Positions 14,789-25,600 of a stretch of DNA of 64,000 bases are shown in pieces. The stretch covers positions 291,001-355,000 of the forward strand of contig JADJNF010000010.1 of the NCBI GenBank assembly GCA_016714445.1. Reading direction: 5' to 3'. Under the pieces are notes generated by a model. The model searched no databases and was not told where the DNA came from. It saw only the letters and a list, made by a program, of their open reading frames with translations. This DNA comes from Saprospiraceae bacterium. Lineage in GTDB: Bacteria > Bacteroidota > Bacteroidia > Chitinophagales > Saprospiraceae. The position numbers were made by a program, and so were the translations under genes. How positions within the stretch are numbered: position 1 is the first letter of the stretch; every line of letters starts with the position of its first letter.

Positions 14789-14874
14789 TGTATGATTTAG
14801 GCACAAGTTGCAAACTTGCGCCAGCAAGGGATGTATGATTAAGGCACAAGTTGCAAACTTGCGCCAGCAAGGGG
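14789..14874. repeat. two 43-bp tandem repeats with an internal palindrome
   Basis: Two direct copies, starting at 14789 and 14832, each contain an imperfect palindrome GGCACAAGTTG/CAAACTTGCGCC (14800-14822 and 14843-14865) followed by AGCAAGGG. A partial third copy of the GCCAGCAAGGG end follows. Two copies and no spacer variation rule out a CRISPR array. It is probably another REP-like family. Confidence 0.7.
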
Positions 14875-15160
14875 CCAGCAAGGGATTATATTTTTACAAA
14901 AATGTCAACGATTTGTAAAAGTGTAAAATTAATCTTTCAATTGATCTGATATTTTTTGTTTTGAGCATAGTCTGTCCCTAAAAATTAATTAGTTTTGTTG
15001 CTTAAACTTTTCTATTTCACAGTCTAAACTCTGAAGTGGGTTTAAGCTTTTCGTTTCAATCTGAAGGCAATATTTTTCAATAAAGTAATTAATTATTGGA
15101 TGTTTAGACCCAAGATTGTTATTTATTTATTCATTTAACAAAATTATTAATACAAATAAA

Positions 15161-16342
15161 ATGAAATCATCAAGTATATATTTTTTTATTGCCTTGCTAT
15201 GGACGCTTGCAGTCAGTTGCGGCAAACCTATGGAAAATCCTGATCCTCCTGTAGTCACCCAGGATACGTTCAGATATGAAACGTCAAAATTAGTCATGGG
15301 AGCAGATCTTTCTTATGTAAATGCAATAGAAGAAAACGGAGGAACATTTTACGACAGTCTCGGAAAAAAAACGGATCCTTTTGTATTTCTTCATGATAAA
15401 GGGGCTAATCTGGTGAGAGTAAGACTTTGGCATAACCCGGCCTGGCAAAACAATCTGTACGGCAGCATAAAATACAGTCATCTTACTGATGTCACAAAAA
15501 CCATAAAAAGAGCAAAAGATGCGGGAATGAGTGTACTTCTCGACCTTCATTACAGTGACAACTGGGCGGATCCTGCCAAACAGGAAACACCAAAAGCATG
15601 GTTGAACCTGAATCTCCAAACCCTGAAAGATAGTATTTATAACTATACCACAAAAGTTTTAAACCACCTGAAGAGTCAAAACCTTACCCCGGAATACATT
15701 CAGATCGGCAATGAAAACAATGGAGGAATGTGTCATCCTGTTGGCAAAATCACAGGTAATAACTATGGCAATTTCGGACAACTATTGGCATCCGGAATAT
15801 CAGCCGTCAGAAATTTTTCATCCAATTCATCCATAAAGCCTAAAATAATATTGCACGTTGCCCAACTACAAAACAGCGATTGGTGGGCCAATGGAGTCAC
15901 TTCTCAGGCCGGTGTAACTGATTTTGATATATTGGGATTGTCTCATTATTTTTTATGGTCTACTGTGAACAAAAACACTGACATAACCAAAACCATATCA
16001 GACCTGACGACCAAATACAAAAAGAAAGTAATGATCGTCGAAACCGCTTACCCGTGGACATCACAATCTGCAGATGCTTACAATAATATCATCTCAGGTC
16101 AAAATGCAGTGGACGGATACCCTGTCACCAAAGAAGGTCAACTCAAATATATGACAGACCTCACGCAGGCAATGATCTCGGGTGGTGGCGTCGGAATGAT
16201 ATACTGGGAACCATGCTGGATTACCAGCAATCTGAAAGATCAGTGGAATACAGGTTCAAGCTGGGAAAACAATACCTTTTTTGATTTTACCGGCAAACCA
16301 CTTCCCGTGATAAAATATATGAAACACAGTTATACTTTTTAA
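15161..16342 (+). CDS. GH53 endo-beta-1,4-galactanase, lipoprotein
   Basis: This protein has 393 residues from the ATG at 15161; an upstream in-frame start would spoil the lipoprotein signal. The signal ends in VSC with Cys ~20, so it is probably an outer-membrane lipoprotein. The GH53 (beta/alpha)8 barrel spans ~45-385: GADLSYVNAIEENGG, LVRVRLWHNP, LLDLHYSDNWADP, the acid/base Glu in YIQIGNENNGG, and the nucleophile Glu in MIVETAYPW. The family cuts beta-1,4-galactan in type I arabinogalactan. It lies 23 bases before a GH2-GH53 enzyme, forming a galactan-degrading pair in which this enzyme makes oligosaccharides and the GH2 trims them. Confidence 0.93.
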   Translation: MKSSSIYFFIALLWTLAVSCGKPMENPDPPVVTQDTFRYETSKLVMGADLSYVNAIEENGGTFYDSLGKKTDPFVFLHDKGANLVRVRLWHNPAWQNNLYGSIKYSHLTDVTKTIKRAKDAGMSVLLDLHYSDNWADPAKQETPKAWLNLNLQTLKDSIYNYTTKVLNHLKSQNLTPEYIQIGNENNGGMCHPVGKITGNNYGNFGQLLASGISAVRNFSSNSSIKPKIILHVAQLQNSDWWANGVTSQAGVTDFDILGLSHYFLWSTVNKNTDITKTISDLTTKYKKKVMIVETAYPWTSQSADAYNNIISGQNAVDGYPVTKEGQLKYMTDLTQAMISGGGVGMIYWEPCWITSNLKDQWNTGSSWENNTFFDFTGKPLPVIKYMKHSYTF

Positions 16343-16365
16343 TCCAATATTCAATATAAAAACAC

Positions 16366-19300
16366 ATGAAATCGCTTTTGGGTCTGATCACTTTTGTTTG
16401 TATTTTAACAGCTTCTGTTGCTCAAAAATCACCCCGCACACACGAAAAATTTGATCAGAACTGGAAATTTGCATTTGGCCACGCTGCCCAACCTGAAAAG
16501 GATTTTAATTATGGAATCGAAACGGTCTATTCAAAATCCGGAGGAGCTCAAAATACGGCCATAGACCCCCGATTCAATGATTCACTGTGGAGAAATCTTG
16601 ATCTACCACACGATTGGGCCGTAGAACTGCCGTTTGTCAATGATGAAGCGTTTAACGTGATGGCGCATGGATACAAGCCGGTAGGAGGCAAGTTTCCTGC
16701 TACAAGCATTGGTTGGTATCGCAAACATTTCACCATTGATTCTACCTATGCAGGCAAAAGATTAAGTATCACATTTGACGGTATATTCAGAGATGCAAAA
16801 TGCTGGATCAATGGCTTTTATCTCGGAAATAATGAAAGCGGATATGTGGGAACATCATTTGATATAACAGATTTTGTTCAATTTGATAAGGACAATGTTA
16901 TCGTAGTCAGGGTTGACGCCACTCAATATGAAGGTTGGTTTTATGAAGGCGCAGGTATTTATCGACATGTATGGCTCGATAGTTATGAAAATGCCCACAT
17001 CGTTCAGGACGGAATATTTGCGTATACTTCATTTGCAAAAAATAACACAACCATACAAATTGAAACCAATGTTGTAAATGAATCTTCAAAAAATGAAAAT
17101 CTAAGGATTGAAACCAGAATTTTGGCTCGGGGAGGTAATGTAGTGGCTCTGGCAAAAAACGCAGCCGGTGATCTTGCACCTGAACAGCAGAATATATTTA
17201 AACAGCAAGTGGAAGTCAAAAATCCAAGACGCTGGAATACCGATGATCCTTATCTGTACAGGATTCAGGTCTCAGTGTATTCCGGAAACAAGTTGGTGGA
17301 TCAACAGATTTTACGCTATGGTATAAGAAAGATCGAAGTAAAAACCAATGGTTTATTTCTCAATGATAAAAAAGTTAAAATTCAGGGAGTCAATTGTCAT
17401 CAGGATCATGCCGGTGTAGGATCTGCATTGCCTGATTATCTGCAGTATTACCGGATCCGACTCTTAAAAAACATGGGTGTAAATGCCTACCGAACCAGCC
17501 ACCATGCGCCCACACCTGAACTTCTGGACGCTTGTGACAGTTTGGGCATGCTGGTGATGGATGAACAAAGGCTACTCAACTCCGGAAAAGAATATATGGA
17601 TCAGTTTCATAGATTGGTCAAAAGGGACAGAAGCAGGACATCTGTATTTATGTGGTGTATAGGCAATGAAGAAGGATGGATTCACACCACAGATACAGGT
17701 AAAAAAATAGCACAGACATTTGGTCAGAAACTACAGATTTTAGACCCAACCAGGACGTATACCTATGCTGCAGATGTGCCTAATGTGTATAAAGGAGTCA
17801 ATGAAGTGATGCCGGTCCGGAGTTTTAATTACCGCCAGTTTGCAGTGGCTGATTATCATAAGGATCACCCGGATCAGCCCATCATTGGTACAGAGATGGG
17901 AAGTACTGTCACTACCAGAGGAGAATTAGCCAAAGATACCATCCTGGGATATGTGCCGGATCAGGATATTACCGCACCCTGGTGGGCAAGTACTGCCGAA
18001 ACCTGGTGGAAACTGGCAGCAGAAAATGACTTTTGGCTGGGTGGTTTTATATGGACTGGTTTTGACTACAGGGGTGAGCCTACCCCATTTGAGTGGCCCA
18101 ATATCAATTCGCATTTCGGTATTATGGATATGTGTGGTTTTCCGAAAAATCTCTATTATTACTATCAGTCCTGGTGGACAGACAAGGATGTGCTGCATAT
18201 ATCTCCCCACTGGAACCATAAAGATAAGAGAGGTGAAAACATCGAAGTATGGGTCAACAGTAATGCAGATGATGTGGAACTTTTTCTGAATGGTAAAAGC
18301 CTGGGCAAAAAAATTATGCCAAGAAATGGCCATTTGACATGGATGGTGACCTATGAACCCGGAACACTCGAAGCCGTTGCAAATAAAAAAGGAAAAGTAT
18401 TAAAAGAAAAAATAGAAACAACTGATACTCCTACAGAAGTGGTATTGACTCCATACAAAACGACCATGCTGGCAGATGGAAGTGATGCCACCGTCATCAA
18501 TGTAAGTGTTGTAGACAGAATGGGAAGAACGGTACCCAATGCCAATCAACAGATCAATTTTGAAATATCAGGTGCGGGAAAAATTATTGGTGTCGGAAAT
18601 GGAGATCCTTCCAGTCATGAGCCGGATAAATGTACCGGTGGCGCATGGAAAAGAAATTTGTTCAATGGCTACTGCCAGGTAATAGTCCAGTCCACATCAA
18701 CATCCGGAATCATAAAATTTGATGCTACTTCACCCAACTTATGGAAGGGATCTACAGATATTATTACTGTAGCTCCTGCAGAAGTGGCAAAGATAACCAT
18801 TGATCCTGCATACATTTTGAAAGGCAATGAAGCTTTGCCAAGAAAAGTGGATAAAATGATCGGCGCTGATATCTCGCATCTCCCTGAACTTGAAGCAAGC
18901 GGGATAACATTTAAAGATGGAGAAAAACCTGGAGATGCTATCGAAATTCTGAAACATCATGGATTTAATTACGTCAGACTCCGCTTATTTAATGATCCTG
19001 CCAGAGAAGGTGGTTATTCTCCTGATAAAGGATTTTGTGATCTGGTCCACACCGTGGAAATGGCCAAAAGGGTCAAAAAAGCAGGAATGGGCCTTTTGCT
19101 TGATTTCCACTACAGTGACTACTGGGCAGATCCGGGCAAACAATATAAACCAAAAGCATGGGAAGGTCTATCCTTTACCGCATTAAAAAAGCTTTATATG
19201 ATTATACGAAATCCGTGATAACTACACTCAAAGAAAATGGGGTAACACCCGATATGGTTCAGATAGGTAATGAAATAAATCACGGTATCGTCTGGCCAGA

Positions 19301-19766
19301 AGGGAGTGTGGCTCATCCTGATCAACTGGCTCAATTGTTGTGTGCCGGTACTGCTGCGGTAAAAAGCGTGTCCCCTGAAACACAGATGATGCTGCATGTC
19401 GCTCTGGGAGGGCAAAATGAAGAAAGTGTAGCTTTTATAGATCAAATGATCGCAAGATCAGTGCATTTTGATGTCATCGGTCTGTCTTATTACCCCAAAT
19501 GGCATGGAACCCTTGATGACTTACACCACAATATGAATGACCTGATTCGCAGGTATGACAAAGATATTATCGTGGTCGAATACTCTGCCAAAAAAGATGA
19601 AGTACATAAAACTGTTTTTGATCTGCCGGGAAACAAAGGTAAAGGCACCTGTATCTGGGAACCACTAAATACCTGGGAGTCTGTTTTCGACAGAAATGGT
19701 CAGTCCAATGAATTGCTAAAAAAGTATGATGCCTATAAAGCCACTTACTTGAAGGAGAAAAAGTAA
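16366..19766 (+). CDS. GH2 beta-galactosidase-GH53 galactanase fusion, interrupted by a -1 frameshift
   Basis: A signal peptide (about 1-19) precedes a GH2 enzyme: sugar-binding domain, Ig-like domain, then a catalytic barrel with acid/base Glu in WCIGNEEGW and nucleophile Glu in IIGTEMGS. A DUF4982-like region and a BIG/invasin-like domain follow. From about residue 825 a GH53 domain begins (MIGADISHLPELEASG, LLLDFHYSDYWADP). The frame closes at 19218, but the rest of GH53 continues in the -1 frame to 19766 with acid/base MVQIGNEINHG and nucleophile IIVVEYSAK. The shift falls in an A6 run (19185-19190). Corrected length is ~1,133 residues. A lost A in assembly is most likely; recoding or a true mutation are alternatives. 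Confidence 0.88.
19185..19191 (+). other. frameshift point on an A AAA AAG heptamer
   Basis: In the upstream reading frame this is TTA AAA AAG, exactly the slippery heptamer used in E. coli dnaX. A -1 slip gives KKALYDYTK, the expected GH53 continuation. No strong downstream stem-loop is evident, and a GGGAAGG motif is ~17-20 bases upstream, farther than in dnaX. Homopolymer undercalling would leave the same trace. Confidence 0.5.
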
Positions 19767-19820
19767 TGTGGAAGATTTTGTGATTGAAAAATTGTGTCGA
19801 ACATGTACTACCTGATGGTT

Positions 19821-19883
19821 TTATACTCAAAATAAATTGGTTTGCGAAAAATGTATTAATTAATAAACTGATTTTGAGTATAA
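19821..19883. repeat. 13-bp perfect inverted repeat between convergent genes
   Basis: TTATACTCAAAAT (19821-19833) and ATTTTGAGTATAA (19871-19883) are perfect reverse complements separated by 37 AT-rich bases. It sits between the convergent galactanase and OmpA genes. It could act as a bidirectional transcription stop or be the ends of a small degenerate element; the right arm runs into a 17-base word repeated at 47954. Confidence 0.5.
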
Positions 19884-19944
19884 TGAAGACATAATTTTTC
19901 TTAAAGAAAATTATCGTCGGTATAACTATAAGATAACATTTGCA

Positions 19945-21699
19945 TCATTTTTCAATGACTACTTCAGTCCTTCTGTTATATCTGTGTTTTGATTCCGAAC
20001 AAGGTACATTATCTGTACATTCATTTCTCAATTTTGATTCACCATAACCTCTGATGGAGATCCTGTCTTCATCAACTCCTAAGTTGGTAAGATATTGTCT
20101 GGCGGCAGTGGCACGATCCAGTGACAATTGTAAGTTGTAGGGAGCAGCACCTCTGCTGTCTGTATGGGACTCCAGTCTCACTTTTACCTCAGGATTGAGT
20201 AACATCATCCTGGCTAAAGCATCAAGTTCAACTGCTGCACCACGCAAAATGACAGAACTGTTATATTCATAATAAATATTGTCAAATACCAGCACGGTGC
20301 CTGCTTCAAGAGGTATGTCTACCGTTTTAGGATCTACCTGATCTTTCACTTCCGGTGCAGGACCTCCTACTTCAGTCATTTCTTCTTCTCCTTCTGGCTC
20401 GAGTACCATATTGAATGCCGATCCGAAAATAGAGTAATCGTAGATTAGTGATGTCTCAACATATCCTGGTGCTGCCGTTTTAATGAGATATTTCTGTGCT
20501 TTTTTTAACTGAAATGTAGTTATGCCTGATGAATCTGTAGTAATCTCAGGATAAGATTTTCCTTTTTTTGGCGTAAGCTTCAAAATCAGGTCGCCCGGAT
20601 CCCTGCCTGAGAGCATGTCAACATTATAGCTGGATAGGGTAAAATTATTTATATCAATATCCAGTGGTGTAAGGGTAATCTTTGCAAAACCTATGCCTTC
20701 GAGCGTCAGTTTATCCAGTATAGTCACTGTCGAAGTTGCCATCAATACAGGCTCAGCACTGAATAAGGGAATAGACGTTTCGAATCGATAAATATCATCT
20801 TTACCATTTCCCCCCGGTCTGTTGCTGGCAAAATAACCTGATTTTCCATTTTCTCTCACGATCAGACCAAGATCATCAAAAGGAGAGTTTAAAGGAGACG
20901 GTAATATTTCAGGTGTATCCCAACTGCCGTTTCTCAATACGGATACATACATGTCAAAACCGCCAAAACCACCTGGTCTGTCAGATGCAAAAATCAAAAT
21001 AGAATCATTTAAAATATTAGGAAATATCTCATTGGAAGCCGTATTTGTATTACCGCCAATGTTGATACTGCCAGACCACTCTTCACCGTTAAAATAAGCG
21101 ATATATAAATCCATTCCACCCTTTCCGCCTGTTTTATTGGATGCATATATCATGGTTTTCCCGTCAGATGTCAAAGCCGGATGACAAACAGAATATTTTT
21201 CAACATTTAAATTGATCGGTGCCACATCGGGTTTGGCAATATTCAGATCGGCAGACATGATCCGTAAATAGAATGTATCCGTTTCAACACCTTTTATTTT
21301 TCTGGTCTCTTTGTGTACGCGGGTAAAAAAAAGTTTGTTTTGGTGCGCATCATACGACATTGCCCCTTCGTGAAGATCAGAGTTGATGCGTTTATTATAT
21401 ATTTGTTTGCCTTGGAGTGAGTTATCCTGATTGACAATACTGTACCCAAGTTCATAATAAGGTTCAGCTATCTCTTTGCCTAATATTTTAATTTTATTGC
21501 CCGTAAAAACAAATCCGATTTTGTCTCCTACAAACGCTGGTGAAGATTCCAGATTGGCAGTATTGATACTTTTTTCATTGTAAATTCTTAAAGATGGCAA
21601 AGCATCTTTGTTGATGGCAGATTGGGACATGCCGCCAAATGATAGCAGCAAACTTACTATAGCAACTGAAATTCCTTCTATTTTTATTGGTTTACACAT
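19945..21699 (-). CDS. OmpA-family protein with WD40-like (PD40) repeats
   Basis: The 584-residue outer-membrane/periplasmic protein has an N-terminal signal (about 1-27). Residues ~170-300 hold PD40 beta-propeller repeats (SDGKTMIYASNKTGGKGG, ILIFASDRPGGFGG, SGYFASNRPGGNGKDD). A carboxypeptidase-regulatory-like beta domain follows (~310-430). The C-terminal ~115 residues are an OmpA peptidoglycan-binding domain (VRLESHTDSRGAAPYN, LSLDRATAARQYL, RISIRGYGES). It is the last gene of the adhesin operon; its ATG shares one base with the stop of the SprF gene. Proteins of this plan accompany SprF/PorP in T9SS and gliding clusters and may tether the adhesin machinery to the wall. Confidence 0.9.
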   Translation of the reverse strand: MCKPIKIEGISVAIVSLLLSFGGMSQSAINKDALPSLRIYNEKSINTANLESSPAFVGDKIGFVFTGNKIKILGKEIAEPYYELGYSIVNQDNSLQGKQIYNKRINSDLHEGAMSYDAHQNKLFFTRVHKETRKIKGVETDTFYLRIMSADLNIAKPDVAPINLNVEKYSVCHPALTSDGKTMIYASNKTGGKGGMDLYIAYFNGEEWSGSINIGGNTNTASNEIFPNILNDSILIFASDRPGGFGGFDMYVSVLRNGSWDTPEILPSPLNSPFDDLGLIVRENGKSGYFASNRPGGNGKDDIYRFETSIPLFSAEPVLMATSTVTILDKLTLEGIGFAKITLTPLDIDINNFTLSSYNVDMLSGRDPGDLILKLTPKKGKSYPEITTDSSGITTFQLKKAQKYLIKTAAPGYVETSLIYDYSIFGSAFNMVLEPEGEEEMTEVGGPAPEVKDQVDPKTVDIPLEAGTVLVFDNIYYEYNSSVILRGAAVELDALARMMLLNPEVKVRLESHTDSRGAAPYNLQLSLDRATAARQYLTNLGVDEDRISIRGYGESKLRNECTDNVPCSESKHRYNRRTEVVIEK

Positions 21700-22652
21700 C
21701 AGAAATATCGTGGGTTTACAATGATGGTTTTGATCTTTTTAGGAATAAAATTATACGAAAGTATCATCTCAAGACTCCCGTTGTCTATGGTTCTTATCCT
21801 GGACAAAGTGATGTCATAGGCAAAACCCAACATCATACGATCCGACAGCTGAATACCTAAGATAAGGTCAATGGATTCGCCCAGATCACCTTTTGTTCCA
21901 CCGGTTCGGTAAGTAAGTCCTGTAGAATATTTATCCTTCCAGGTGCCGCTGATATTCAGATCAAGGCCCCAGGGACTGTTTTCAGCCGCTCTGAACATCA
22001 ACTGGGGTGTAACCCGAAAATCATTATTCACAATAAAAGTCCCTCCTGTCATCAGAAATAAATGTCTTACTTCAGTAGAAAAAAGATTATTGTTGTCAAA
22101 ATCAAGATCTGATCTGATCATTCTTGGCAATGAAGCTCCCAGATAAAATTTAGTGGTATTGAAGTACACACCAAAACCTGCATTGATCAGATTTCTGGAC
22201 TGCACCGTTTGTGGTATGGATGGATCAAGATTTATATCCTGAATCGCAAACAAACGACTATCTGTATAATCCTGTATATAATTGCGTCCTGAGACATTCA
22301 TACCCATACTTAGTGTCCCCTCTCCCAAAAAAAACTTATACGCATACATCAATTCATAAGTTACTTTTTCAGTAATACCTATGGTTTGTCTCTCAAAATT
22401 CAACCCTAGTCCAACTCGTTTTCCCAAACGCGGTAAATTGACAGTCAATACCTGTGCTTTTGGCGCTCCCGGAAATCCATTCCATTGATCTCTATACAAA
22501 AGCGTTGCCGACAGATAGGTTTCATTACCTGCATAAGCCGGATTTAGCCCCATCTTATTATACATAAATTGGGTATACATTTGTTGCTGTTGAGCAGACA
22601 ACAAAAAACCGGTTGCATTGAAAATAAAGAGTATAAATAATCTTTTTGTCAT
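21699..22652 (-). CDS. PorP/SprF-family type IX outer-membrane protein
   Basis: The 317-residue predicted beta-barrel has a signal peptide (about 1-20) ending LSAQ, followed by the family signature QQMYTQFMYNKMGLNPAYAG. The rest alternates short hydrophobic strands and Gly-rich turns, as in the PorP/SprF family. These proteins anchor or help surface-localise adhesins with type-B sorting domains. The gene overlaps the adhesin stop (ATGA) upstream and the OmpA start downstream, so all three products should be made together. Confidence 0.92.
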   Translation of the reverse strand: MTKRLFILFIFNATGFLLSAQQQQMYTQFMYNKMGLNPAYAGNETYLSATLLYRDQWNGFPGAPKAQVLTVNLPRLGKRVGLGLNFERQTIGITEKVTYELMYAYKFFLGEGTLSMGMNVSGRNYIQDYTDSRLFAIQDINLDPSIPQTVQSRNLINAGFGVYFNTTKFYLGASLPRMIRSDLDFDNNNLFSTEVRHLFLMTGGTFIVNNDFRVTPQLMFRAAENSPWGLDLNISGTWKDKYSTGLTYRTGGTKGDLGESIDLILGIQLSDRMMLGFAYDITLSRIRTIDNGSLEMILSYNFIPKKIKTIIVNPRYF

Positions 22653-25600
22653 CGTTGTAAAATTAAAAAGCCATTCACAGGTCTCTGACCATCTCCGGTA
22701 TCCATAATATAAAAATAGGTTCCTGCCGGTAGTTCATTACCACCAAAAGTACCGCTCCAGTCATTTTTATATGGGCTGGCAAAGTACACTTCAGCTCCCC
22801 ATTCATTAAAAATCATCACTTTGTTGTCCGGAAAACGATCTGAATCAAGACAAGGAATCACAAAATTATCATTGATACCATCTCCATTGGGTGTGAAAAT
22901 ATTTGGTGCTTTGCATAATATTTCATCATCAAATTCAATGATCACTTTACCTTCATCACACTGATCATCACAAAAACCCGCACAGACTCGATAAGAAAAT
23001 TGAACAGGTTTTAAAAATCTGCTATCAGGCGTGTATTTGATGGTATTCCCGTCTATAATTGCTTTACCAGACTCAGGGGCTGAAATCAGGGTAAAAATAA
23101 CATCATCAGGTAAAACATCATTCTGAAAAACATTCAAAACGCCTGTTTCTCCATAGCTCAGTCTATACACATCATCATTTACTACTGGTTTGAATTCAAC
23201 ATAAATATTGACGGTATCCCGTGTAAAATCCTTACAACCATCTATGCTGTAATCCAGGTAAATAATATTTCCACCCGGCAGCAAACCCGAAATGGTAGGG
23301 GACACAGCATCGATTTCCGAAATCTTATTTTCAGGATTCAGGGCGGTCCATTTTACTTCTACCAATGGCGGACCAAAAGCTGAGATCAACCTGACTACCT
23401 CACCCGGACAAGTGACTATATCACTTTCCACTGCTGTAGCTATGACAGACGGAGGCGTGTTGATATTAAATATAAACAGATCAGAATTTTTGGAAACACA
23501 TTCACCCACAGCAGCTTTGGCAATAAGAAAATTGGCACCATCTGATAACCCGCTCAAATCAGTGATAAAAAAACACGAACTATTTCCTTCTGACAAAATC
23601 TTCTGATTGGATGTGTTGAAAATACTAAAAACAGCATTGGCTTCAAGACTGGTTGGCAAAAAACATATTTCAGCGCCCGATGGGTTGGTTTTGCAGATAG
23701 AAACAGATGGAAGCGAAAATGTTGGTGTTTTTATTTCATTTTTAACCACTATTTCTACAGGTGATGAAATTTTTGATGTACAACCATTATTAGCGATTCT
23801 TACAGAGTAGAAACCACTGTTGGAAAGCGTCGCATTTGAAATTACTATTTCTGGAACATTACCCGGATTTCCAGGGCCTTGCCATAAATATTGAGCACCG
23901 GAAATAATATCTGTTGACAGCCGGATGGTATCCCCAAAACACACCGGAGATTTGGCCATTATAACGGGGACAGAAGGTGTATTCCTGATTTCGATAAATA
24001 TACTATCCGATACGGGAGAAAGGCATCCATTAGCTTTTACCTGTAAGCTATAAGTACCACTATTTGCGGGTATTGCTTCATTTATTTGTATAGTATTTAC
24101 TGCAGTGCTTAAATTTCCCAATGGCGTTTTCCAAATGTATTCCACATCCGAATTTGCTGACATCCCTTGTAAAGTTATAGGATTCCCGGTACATACAAAA
24201 GCCGGCCCTGATACTGCAGGTTTTTCAGGAATAAGATTAAAGCTGACTTTTGTCTCTATTTTTTCAGATGGGCATCCATTATTAAAGATCACCAAAGTAT
24301 ATGTTCCGGTATCTTTCATGGATAAATTGGATAACATCGGACTTTTCAGTTGAGATAAAAAACCGGCAGGTCCGGTCCACCTGTAAGTATAGTTATTATC
24401 GTCGGGAGGAAACACCGAAGGAAAAAACTGAATAACATCTGTGGGGTTCATACATGGTTTCGAATTGTTGCTCAGAGCTGTAATTTCAGGTACACTGATG
24501 ACAGTCACGGTAGTGTTGGCATTATTTTGACAACCGGTAGGTGTAGTAATAGTAACTGAATAGTCACCAGGCACTCCGGGTATCAAAGGATCATAGACAT
24601 TTGGTATATTTGGTGGTGGTCCTGCCCATTTATAGGTAGCATTTGGAACAAAAGTAGCCTCTAACCTGACACTGTCCCCCATACATACAGGTCCTGAATT
24701 TGTGACACCTATTTCAAGACTGTTGTCTATGGCCACAAACTTCGCATTTGAAACGCCTGACTTACAATTCCCTTTGACTGAAATAACCGTCCAGGTTCCC
24801 TGAAGTGCTGATTGTGCATTGGGTATGATAAGGCTATTTTCTTGGGTTGTGGTAAATAATATGCCATTTTTATACCACTCAAACTTCTCAACATTTGGTG
24901 AAGATGTAGCTACCAATGTAAAAATCACGCCTTCACAAAAAATATCTGCACCTATGATGGTTGGCTTTAATGGCCGCTCAAGTATGACAACTTTTGTAAC
25001 CGCTGTATCAGAAAAACACATTCCATTGCGAATTGTTAAAAAATAATCTCCGCCATTGACCAGACTGGCATTGGATATAACCTTTGGTAATCTCCCAACT
25101 TCATTGTAGCCGGAAGGTCCTGACCAGTGATATGTGAAATTAATATTATTTACCGGTGTGCCCAATACGATTTCGTCCCCCTCACAAGGAGACAAAAAAG
25201 AATTATTTACAATGGCATCAGGGGTCTTCAGGACGGTTACTTTCAGCAATGATGATGGATTGGAACTGCAATCCGGGCCTTTTGCTATTACATAATAAAA
25301 ATGAATACCAACATTTGGATTTAAAATAAATTCAGGAATTTGAGTAGTCTTAAGTAATATTCCCGTGGGAAAAATACCTTCGTACCACTGATATTCGATA
25401 TCTCCACTGTAATCCGAAGTGGTTAAAATAAGATCTTGTGTTTCGCATAAGTCTTTGCTATTGGCAGTGAGGGCAGGATTGATCAATGGTTTGATATTTA
25501 CCAGCACAGAACCTACAGAAGTACAATTATTGAAGCCAGTTACAGTAAGGACATACAAGCCATTAAAACTCTCGTCTGCATTAGGAATAAAAGGATTTTC

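Noticed and set aside
14789..14880. Candidate CRISPR array.
   Set aside because: Only two direct copies without unique spacers and no cas genes; palindromic REP-like repeats explain it.
16366..19218. Calling the GH2 frame and the downstream GH53 frame two separate genes.
   Set aside because: The second frame lacks the start of the barrel, and a one-base shift joins them into a continuous GH53 domain.
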